This document shows, piece after piece, positions 34,933 to 41,406 of a DNA stretch of 41,406 nt. A model generated the notes under the pieces. It saw only the letters and a list, made by a program, of their open reading frames with translations, ran no database searches and was not told where the DNA came from. Within the stretch, counting starts at the first letter, position 1. The number at the start of each line of letters is the position of its first letter. Source of the DNA: Cytophagales bacterium (GTDB lineage: Bacteria > Bacteroidota > Bacteroidia > Cytophagales > CCMP332). The stretch spans positions 1 to 41,406 of the forward strand of contig JANQSY010000040.1 in the NCBI GenBank assembly GCA_028279065.1. The letters run 5' to 3'. The position numbers and the translations under genes are program-made.

Positions 34933-36412
34933 AGAAATGGATAGGGTTGAGCAACTGAGAATAGATCTTATGCAGCTCGAGGATATCCTGGACATAGAGA
35001 TAAGGCTCTATCCCCCTGCAATAACCGAATTGGACCACGGGATCCGTATAATATTTCCGGTAGGATTTCTTCTTTATCCATTCAGCTACATTTCCATCCC
35101 AAACCTCCGGATCATCCCCATATTTTGAGGCAAGCCTACGGGCATCCAATACATGGCCCTGGCCAACATTATAGGATGCAAGAACAAACTTTAACCTTTC
35201 AAGGCTGTCGGGGACCTTTTCAGCCCAAATGTCCGCTAAGAATTCGATGTGCTTGGTCCCGGCCAACAGGTTCTTTTCAGGATCGAAAAGATTGGCTGCA
35301 CTAACCCCATATTGTTCGCCTGTTGCCGGCATCACCTGCAGAAGTCCTAGGGCTCCCCGGTTGGATCTGGCTTTTGGGTGGAACCTGGACTCCCGATAGA
35401 TCTGTGCTGTGAGCAGCTTCCAGTCCCATTCCACTTTTCCTGCATATTCCTTTATCAAACCGTCGTAGGGAGAGATCACCTTGATCGAATCTTTGAAATG
35501 CTCTTCCTTGTATCTCTGAATATTTCCCGGACTGAAGTATTTCTTATAGAGAACATTGAAGATCGGTCCTGTTTTCAGAATCCTTAGATTGCTGTTCAGT
35601 TCTCTGAGGAGGTTTTCGGCATTGGGTCTTACCGCCCAGGCGATCTGTTGGTCCGTGGTCAGCTCGGTTTTCACATCGATCTCCCTGTAAATTCCGGAAC
35701 TCATACTGGCTACATTCTTATCGGCAATGGTGAGATCGATCATTCCAGTCGCAACCCTTTCGATCAGTTCTTCAGTCTCGACGCCGGGTTCGGATTCAAC
35801 GATCTGAATCTCTCCTCCAACTTCATCAGAGAGGTTGACCAAGCGGTTGTAAAAGGATGATCTACGCCTGACCACAACCTCTTTTCCGATCAGGTCCACA
35901 GCATTTCTGATCAATCCCTTCTCGATCTCATGGGCTTTCATGGTCTTCCATCCTCCGGGTTTGCGTTGAATAAGTACCTGCCTTGTATAAATGAAGGGGT
36001 CGGTGAAGTCTATGAATTTTTTTCTATCCCTTGTGACAGTAAGATTGTGGGCGATGACATCCCCTTCTCCATTCAAAAGCCTTTCAAAAAGTCTATTCAG
36101 ATCCTTTTCCACTATGATCTCAAGCTTGACCCCGAGTCGATTTGCCATGGTAGCCAGGAGCTCATATTCGAATCCCATGGGCTTCCCCTTATACAGGAAA
36201 TAGCTGAAGGAATTGTTATCGATCAAGGCGATTATGCTTCCCCTTTCCTTGATCCTATCAAGGTCAAAATCCACCGGATCGGGCAGGATCTCAGATAGGT
36301 CTTCTGAGGAATCGGCATTCGAAACATCCTCGCTCTCCCCGCAGCTGCCCAATGAAAGGAAAAGCATCAATAAAATAATTTTGGCTAGATTGGTTTGGCA
36401 GGATAATTCCAT
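34931..36412 (-). CDS. mltF: MltF-type membrane-bound lytic transglycosylase
   Basis: I use the ATG at 36412; a GTG two codons upstream is in frame. The signal ends LSLGSC (Cys24), so it is a lipoprotein. Residues about 55-290 form an extracellular-solute-binding-3-like domain (RGSIIALIDNNSFSYF, GKPMGFEYELLATMANRLG). The C-terminal SLT domain begins near 330 with TAQIYRESRFHPKA, catalytic Glu341, then GALGLLQVMPATGEQYG and a closing N-V-G-Q-G-H motif. This two-domain order is that of MltF, which cleaves peptidoglycan to 1,6-anhydro-muropeptides; the first domain regulates it. Divergent from the TonB receptor gene across 60 bp. Confidence 0.93.
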   Translation of the reverse strand: MELSCQTNLAKIILLMLFLSLGSCGESEDVSNADSSEDLSEILPDPVDFDLDRIKERGSIIALIDNNSFSYFLYKGKPMGFEYELLATMANRLGVKLEIIVEKDLNRLFERLLNGEGDVIAHNLTVTRDRKKFIDFTDPFIYTRQVLIQRKPGGWKTMKAHEIEKGLIRNAVDLIGKEVVVRRRSSFYNRLVNLSDEVGGEIQIVESEPGVETEELIERVATGMIDLTIADKNVASMSSGIYREIDVKTELTTDQQIAWAVRPNAENLLRELNSNLRILKTGPIFNVLYKKYFSPGNIQRYKEEHFKDSIKVISPYDGLIKEYAGKVEWDWKLLTAQIYRESRFHPKARSNRGALGLLQVMPATGEQYGVSAANLFDPEKNLLAGTKHIEFLADIWAEKVPDSLERLKFVLASYNVGQGHVLDARRLASKYGDDPEVWDGNVAEWIKKKSYRKYYTDPVVQFGYCRGIEPYLYVQDILELHKIYSQLLNPIHF

Positions 36413-36472
36413 GTGCACTCAAGTCCAATTTAACCATTCGATGGAATTCCATGCAAGAATACCTGGAAAGTA

Positions 36473-38860
36473 GTGTTTTCAACCCGATTGAGAAATACAG
36501 GATTTGCTCTCGCTCTGATTCTTTCATTTACTGCCCAGGCACAGCCAACACAAAGCATTCGGGGCACGGTAACAGAAAAGGGGACCCAACAACCCCTACC
36601 TGGTGCTGCGATAACGGTCCTAAAGGGAGATAGTCTGATCAAAGGAGGAATATCTGACATGAATGGGAAATTCCTTATCGAGGGGCTTTCTCCAGGCAGG
36701 TATGACCTGGAATGCAGGTTCATCGGATTCAAGGAATGGAGGATAGACTTTCAGGAACTGACCTCCGCAAAGGAGTTGGTTATCCTCATCCAAATGTCGG
36801 AGGAGGCTCTTCAGGGAGAAGAGGTGGTTATCCAGGGCCATAGGCCGGACTACTTTGCGGATAATGAATTCACCACCTTGAGCGCAAGATCCTTTGCCGT
36901 GGAGGAAACCCAGAGGTACGCCGGCTCCATCAATGATCCGGGTAGAATGGCAATGAGCCTTCCCGGGGTACAAATGGGAGCCCAGGATAATGAAAATACA
37001 ATGATCATCAGAGGGAATTCGGCCATTGGGATGAGTTGGAAACTTGAAGGTGCAGAGATCCCAAATCCCAATCATTTTGCTGATCGTGCATCCAGTGGTG
37101 GAGGCTTAAGTTCCCTTAGCATCTATGTCCTTGGGCACTCGGATTTCATTACCTCTGCCTTCCCGGGCGAATATGGCAATGCCTTCAGCGGGATCATGGA
37201 CCTGCGCTTTCGAAAGGGAAACAGCGAAAACAGGGAGTACAGGATTCAGGCCGGAATGCTGGGATTAGATTTTGCAACCGAAGGCCCTTTTTCAAGGAAG
37301 AAAAAAGGGAGTTCCTATGTATTCAATTACAGGTATTCAACCTTGGGTATTTTGAATGCTCTGGGAGTAAGGGTGGTGGGGCCTAATGTCGAAAATGTTT
37401 TTCAGGACCTGTCCTTCAATTTATCCTTCCCCATTTCCGATAAGCATAAGCTCACTGTTTTCGGACTTGCAGGGTTGAGCCGGGAACAAAAAACGTCTGT
37501 GGAGGACCCGAACGAATGGGAGAGTTTCAATGATACCCGAGCCTATGATTACCCGACCAAGTTGGGAAACATCGGTATGACCCATACCTGGTTGATCAAT
37601 AAAAGATCCTTCCTCTATTCCACCATTATGATTGGGGCCAATGAGGTGAAGTGGACAGAGGACACCCTAAGCTCTGATGGGAATATCTATCGAATGAAGG
37701 ACGAGAGTTTCCTGAATGGAAGGGCCAACCTTATGACCTCATTGAACTACAAGGCCAATCCTAGGCTCAGCATCAAGACCGGTGTTCAGCTATCCATCCA
37801 TTTCTATGATGTGTATTCGAAGCTTGGGATGGAATCCCTGGGGACTGATTATGTAAGGATCAATGGAAGTGGTACTCCTTTATCGGTTCAACCCTACATC
37901 CAGGCGAACCAAAAAGTTGGAACAAGGACCATATTCAATTATGGTGTGCATTGGCTGTATTTCTCGAAGACCAATGAGTTCGTTTCCGAACCCAGAGTGG
38001 GTGTCAAGTATTTGCTGAATGAAAAGAACCAGATCGGTTTTGCAACCGGATTACATAGTATGATCTTGCCATTCACATCCTATGAAAGTATTGCCAGAAC
38101 CGTAAACGGAGGGGTGACAAGCTATCAAAAACAGAATGAGGATCTGGGATTGTTCAAATCCCTACACTTTGCCCTGGCCTATGATCTCTTTCCAAGCAAT
38201 ACCTTTCATGTGAGAATTGAACCTTATTTCCAACAGCTTTTCAATGTGCCGGTGGCGGCAGATTCATTCAGCAGCTACAGCCTGATCAACCAGGGGGACG
38301 ATTTCTATACCCAAAAAATGAACAACGACGGTACAGGTCAGAATTACGGGGTTGAGATCACCATTGAGAAAAGCTTTTCCAACCGATTCTTTTTCATCCT
38401 TTCATCCTCCCTTTATCAAAGTGAATACAGCACAGAATACCTGGGACAAGAGGTGACCTTCAATACCGCTTTTGCCAGCAATTATAATATCAACCTGACT
38501 ACAGGAAAGGAATGGGCTCTCTCAAGGGAAAGGGCAATAGAAGTGGGAGCTAGATTCCTGTGGGGAGGCGGGCTCAGGTATACCCCCATCGATGACAGCC
38601 TCTCTCGAGCCACAGGTTGGGAGGTTCTGGATCAAAGCAGCCAGTTCACAGAGCAAAACCCGGATTATTTCAGGATCGACCTGAGAGCTGCATTCAGGAA
38701 GAACCGGGAGAAATATTCCTGGAGGCTCTCACTGGATATCCAAAACCTGACCAACAGGACAAATCCAAAAAGGCCATTCTATGACCCCTGGCAGAATAGT
38801 ATTGTTTTTGACCCTATGTCGGGGCTTGTGCCGGTATTGAGTTATATACTGGATTTCTGA
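36473..38860 (+). CDS. TonB-dependent outer-membrane receptor
   Basis: A 795-residue outer-membrane protein starting at a GTG and a signal peptide ending FTAQAQ. It has a carboxypeptidase-regulatory-like beta domain (about 27-112; IRGTVTEKGTQQPLPGAAI, FLIEGLSPGRYDLECRFIG), a plug (about 125-240, with RMAMSLPGVQMGAQDNENT and IIRGNSAIGMSWKLEG), and a beta-barrel to the end, closing in an aromatic Phe (SYILDF). There is no SusD-like partner downstream, so it is not a standard SusCD locus; the next gene is a universal stress protein on the other strand, abutting it. The ligand is unknown. Paralogues of this type often have an unclear substrate. Confidence 0.9.
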   Translation: MFSTRLRNTGFALALILSFTAQAQPTQSIRGTVTEKGTQQPLPGAAITVLKGDSLIKGGISDMNGKFLIEGLSPGRYDLECRFIGFKEWRIDFQELTSAKELVILIQMSEEALQGEEVVIQGHRPDYFADNEFTTLSARSFAVEETQRYAGSINDPGRMAMSLPGVQMGAQDNENTMIIRGNSAIGMSWKLEGAEIPNPNHFADRASSGGGLSSLSIYVLGHSDFITSAFPGEYGNAFSGIMDLRFRKGNSENREYRIQAGMLGLDFATEGPFSRKKKGSSYVFNYRYSTLGILNALGVRVVGPNVENVFQDLSFNLSFPISDKHKLTVFGLAGLSREQKTSVEDPNEWESFNDTRAYDYPTKLGNIGMTHTWLINKRSFLYSTIMIGANEVKWTEDTLSSDGNIYRMKDESFLNGRANLMTSLNYKANPRLSIKTGVQLSIHFYDVYSKLGMESLGTDYVRINGSGTPLSVQPYIQANQKVGTRTIFNYGVHWLYFSKTNEFVSEPRVGVKYLLNEKNQIGFATGLHSMILPFTSYESIARTVNGGVTSYQKQNEDLGLFKSLHFALAYDLFPSNTFHVRIEPYFQQLFNVPVAADSFSSYSLINQGDDFYTQKMNNDGTGQNYGVEITIEKSFSNRFFFILSSSLYQSEYSTEYLGQEVTFNTAFASNYNINLTTGKEWALSRERAIEVGARFLWGGGLRYTPIDDSLSRATGWEVLDQSSQFTEQNPDYFRIDLRAAFRKNREKYSWRLSLDIQNLTNRTNPKRPFYDPWQNSIVFDPMSGLVPVLSYILDF

Positions 38861-39778
38861 TCAGACCTTTTTGAGGGCAGATATCAGGTTGATCTCTTGT
38901 TTGGAATCTTTTACGATCAATACTGGTATGTCATTGGAGTAGTTGAGGATCTTTTCAGTGACGCTTCCCAACAGCATGGTGGCAGGTCCGGTCTTTCCTT
39001 TTGAACCGATTATGATGAGATCCGCCCCTTCTTTGCGGGCATCATCAACGATGGTCTTGGCAATATTATGGCCGGGATCCATCACCACATCCGATTTATA
39101 GTTCAATTCTCCAAGGTCGATTTGAGAAAGGAAGCTGTCAACCTCCTCTTTGGCAGACTTTCCTGCGATCTTGGCAAAATCATCGAAGTTCATTCCGCTT
39201 TCATAAAAAGCACTGGGCCTTGGAAAAACATGAAGGAACTGAACCTGGGAATCCTTTCTTCGGGGCGATGCAAGAAGAACCTTGTTCAATATGAACTGGC
39301 TATGGTGGGAGCAATCGATAGGAACCAGAATGCGAGAGAACTTCAAGGACCTTACCCTATTGAGCATCAATACCGAACAGGGGCTATGCCGAACAAACTG
39401 GGGGTTGTTCAATCCACCCTCATTGTCATCATGGGTGGAGAGTATCACAAGGTCGATCTCCTCCTTGATCACTATTTTGACAAGGTCATTTACAGGGTGC
39501 CCTTCGGAGACCATTAGGTCAAAATCAAAATCCTCGCCAAGACTGCTTCTTATCTTTTTCGAAAGGGAGTTTTCCAAAGCAGTCAGGACTTTTTTCTCTG
39601 AAAACCCAACAGCATTGAATCGGATATGGGGGAGGTTCAGGTCTTCAGGCACATGGGCAAACAACACTTTTTCATGGTCCGGATCCTCCTTCAGAAAATC
39701 CTTGAGTCCATGAAGGACAGCCTGGTCGTCACTATGGTTATTTAGGACGACTAAAATATTCTTAAAAATCGGTTCCAA
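38861..39778 (-). CDS. tandem-domain universal stress protein B
   Basis: A 305-residue protein of two UspA domains. The first (from FKNILVVLNNHSDD) has a decayed nucleotide loop (STHDDNEGGLNNPQFV). The second (from FSRILVPIDCSHHS) has a full signature, IGSKGKTGPATMLLGSVTEK, for ATP binding. Its layout matches the protein at 30339-31253, degenerate first and canonical second. It is convergent with the receptor gene with no space and divergent from a third universal stress gene across 114 bp, so the last two may share a control region. Confidence 0.9.
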   Translation of the reverse strand: MEPIFKNILVVLNNHSDDQAVLHGLKDFLKEDPDHEKVLFAHVPEDLNLPHIRFNAVGFSEKKVLTALENSLSKKIRSSLGEDFDFDLMVSEGHPVNDLVKIVIKEEIDLVILSTHDDNEGGLNNPQFVRHSPCSVLMLNRVRSLKFSRILVPIDCSHHSQFILNKVLLASPRRKDSQVQFLHVFPRPSAFYESGMNFDDFAKIAGKSAKEEVDSFLSQIDLGELNYKSDVVMDPGHNIAKTIVDDARKEGADLIIIGSKGKTGPATMLLGSVTEKILNYSNDIPVLIVKDSKQEINLISALKKV

Positions 39779-39892
39779 ATCGCTCCAAATTACGTTTTAT
39801 GTGGAACTTTCCAAGTTGATTATTATCATTGAACAAAAGAATTTTCATCAGATATTTTTCCCAAGAAAAAGGGGATTTTTAGGGAGATAAAA

Positions 39893-40747
39893 ATGTACAA
39901 ACTAGAAGAAATCCTTGTGCCCATCGACTTCTCGCCGAGGTCGTTGAGAGCCCTTGAGCAGGCAGGGCAGATTGCCCTCAAACTCGGGGCTAAGGTATTT
40001 GCATTCCATTCATACAAAAGGCCTCATGCAGGTAAGAAATCAACCGCTGTCCACAACAAGGGTTTATTCGAACATAAGACGAAGGAGCTAAAGAAAAAGT
40101 ATTCTAGAATCGTTTCCGGATTCAAGGAATTCAAAAAGATCGAAAACGAGATATTCCTTTTTGCTGGCATTTCGGATGAAAAGATCATCGACCTGATCCA
40201 AAAAAAGAAGATCGACCTGATAATAAGTGCCACGCATGGCACAAGCGGGATAGATCTGGTACTCGGAAGCAAGACACAAAACCTGATCCATGCCCTGAAA
40301 GGGCCCATTCTGGTTTTACCCGATGGGGCCGATGTAACCAAGTCAAAAAAACTTGCCTTAGCGATGAAGTTCCATGCTAAGTTTCCAATCGAAGCTGTCG
40401 AACCAATGCTGGTGTTTGCAAAGATGCTCAATGCCAAGCTTTATATTTTCGAAGTACTAGCCCATAATGAGCCGCCCGACAAGGCAAGAAAGAAACTTGA
40501 AAAGAAGATCCTTGATTTATCAGGAGGGGAGGTGAACATTACTTTTGATACTCAGGTTGATAGAAGTGTGGAAAATGGAATGAAAAAGTTTTGCAAAACC
40601 TTCGACATAGACCTGATTGGATTGATTCCATTGCATAGAAATCCTATTGTGGACATCTTCCATGAAAGCCTAACGGAAAAAATGGCCGGAATAGCGAAAA
40701 TCCCTGTTCTGAGCCTCGCCGAAAATTATGAATCAAGAAAGCTTTAA
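39893..40747 (+). CDS. tandem-domain universal stress protein C
   Basis: A 284-residue two-domain UspA protein. Here the first domain (from LEEILVPIDFSPRS) carries the usual signature, in the form ISATHGTSGIDLVLGS, and the second lacks it (PLHRNPIVDIFHESLTEKM). This is the reverse of the other two proteins in the window. The start has a rare clear Shine-Dalgarno-like AGGGAG about 9 bp upstream. It is followed after 58 bp by the ATPase E-subunit gene on the same strand; co-transcription is possible. Stress adaptor role inferred from family. Confidence 0.87.
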   Translation: MYKLEEILVPIDFSPRSLRALEQAGQIALKLGAKVFAFHSYKRPHAGKKSTAVHNKGLFEHKTKELKKKYSRIVSGFKEFKKIENEIFLFAGISDEKIIDLIQKKKIDLIISATHGTSGIDLVLGSKTQNLIHALKGPILVLPDGADVTKSKKLALAMKFHAKFPIEAVEPMLVFAKMLNAKLYIFEVLAHNEPPDKARKKLEKKILDLSGGEVNITFDTQVDRSVENGMKKFCKTFDIDLIGLIPLHRNPIVDIFHESLTEKMAGIAKIPVLSLAENYESRKL

Positions 40748-40804
40748 GGGCCTAAAAAGCCTGATAATTATAGTAAATTCGCCATCTATTTTTTAGTCTG
40801 ATTT

Positions 40805-41401
40805 ATGGAAAATATCAATGTTCTGGCCGAAAAAATCTATCAGGAGGGCATACAGAAAGCCCAGATAGAAGCCGAAGAACTGATCAGTAAAACCCAGAAG
40901 GAAGCCGAGGAGATAATAACCAAGGCCAAGAAGGAGGCAGAAGAGATCGTGGAGAAAGGAAAAGCCCACGCAGATAACCAGGGAAAGATCATACAATCCG
41001 AGCTGAGGTTGACCGCTCAGCATAGCATAGAAGAAGTTCGAAATAAGGTCCGTGAGCTGGTGATCTTCCAGGCGCTTCACAAGCCAACAGCCGAGCTATT
41101 CTCAGACCCAAAGTTCTTATCAGGGTTATTCATGGAAATGGCCAAGAACCTTGATGCTGAAAAAGGCTTTGTGGTCAAGATCTCTGCTGAGCTTGATAAG
41201 GAAGTCGAAAAAAGACTCAAGGAAGAGGTTTCCAAAACTCTCAAGGACGTAGCATTTGAGATCGACACGAGGTTGGGAGCAAAAAGCTTCAGGATAGGGG
41301 AAAAGGGAAAGAACTTTGAGATCTCATTCTCGGAAGAGCAATTCGTTGAATTCTTCCAATCCCAATTAAAAGAAAAGACCAGGAAACTCTTATTCGAATA
41401 G
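40805..41401 (+). CDS. V/A-type ATPase subunit E-like protein
   Basis: A 198-residue protein. The first 75 residues are a long, charged coiled coil with repeated K-E-A-E-E-I heptads, as in the peripheral stalk E/NtpE subunit. A globular C-terminal part ends in SFSEEQFVEFFQSQLKEKTR, a pattern common to V/A-type E subunits (a strand followed by a final amphipathic helix). The frame ends five bases before the window does, so the rest of the operon, if present, lies beyond the right edge. It is probably the first gene of a rotary V/A-type ATPase operon. An F-type b/delta-like stalk is the alternative, less likely. Confidence 0.8.
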   Translation: MENINVLAEKIYQEGIQKAQIEAEELISKTQKEAEEIITKAKKEAEEIVEKGKAHADNQGKIIQSELRLTAQHSIEEVRNKVRELVIFQALHKPTAELFSDPKFLSGLFMEMAKNLDAEKGFVVKISAELDKEVEKRLKEEVSKTLKDVAFEIDTRLGAKSFRIGEKGKNFEISFSEEQFVEFFQSQLKEKTRKLLFE

Positions 41402-41406
41402 ATCCC

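Noticed and set aside
39068-39713. Long plus-strand frames inside universal stress protein B
   Set aside because: Antisense to a gene with clear UspA motifs in the other strand; codon pattern follows the sense gene.
36473-39778. A SusCD-type polysaccharide utilisation locus
   Set aside because: The TonB-dependent receptor has no SusD-like neighbour and no glycosidase cluster beside it.

Overview
The window looks like a chromosomal segment of a gliding or secretion-competent member of the Bacteroidota, probably Cytophagales-like. The evidence is internal. Several exported proteins end in type IX secretion (T9SS) sorting domains of both the type A and the gliding-motility type B kind. SecD and SecF are fused in one polypeptide. 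There is a TonB-dependent receptor with a carboxypeptidase-regulatory-like N-terminal domain, many short exported lipoproteins, TTG/GTG starts with poor Shine-Dalgarno sequences, and occasional TAnnTTTG-like -7 elements. No rRNA, tRNA or CRISPR array was recognised.

Layout. 1-3275: the 3' part of a TPR-transmembrane-SpoIIE phosphatase gene, then two coupled exported proteins. 3660-4671: a split YeeE/YedE sulfur-transport pair. 4738-6776: a lipoprotein and a TlpA-like thiol-disulfide lipoprotein, closed by a strong terminator. 6833-13245: mostly envelope lipoproteins, with two paralogous internally duplicated ones around a T9SS-exported NHL propeller, and a T9SS type B protein bounded by a 19-nt near-perfect direct repeat. 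13343-17277: an exported protein, then an AT-richer island of unfamiliar genes. One of these has an N-terminal stretch resembling phage prohead-protease domains, and there are signs of gene decay. 17468-22152: a minus-strand cluster containing a 5' Rhs fragment, a tail-fibre-like coiled-coil protein, an M12B-like T9SS metallopeptidase and two paralogous small lipoproteins. 22550-24426: a membrane class III cyclase convergent with an exported protein. 24562-28029: a second minus-strand unit of tail-fibre-like protein plus T9SS glycosidase-like protein, and a lone sorting-domain ORF. 28200-41401: housekeeping and stress genes: htpG with a lysine-rich tail, three tandem-domain universal stress proteins, secDF, an MltF-like lytic transglycosylase, a TonB-dependent receptor, and the first gene of a probable V/A-type ATPase operon at the right edge.

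How it fits together. The right third is core physiology: protein folding and export, peptidoglycan turnover, stress and ion pumping. It uses GC-richer codons. The middle is accessory cell-surface material. Its most distinctive pattern is a repeated gene order, a tail-fibre-like exported coiled-coil protein followed by a T9SS-exported enzyme, seen twice. One copy lies just downstream of a truncated Rhs gene. I propose this as the best candidate for an undescribed surface or effector module. The island at 14.2-17.3 kb is the second candidate.
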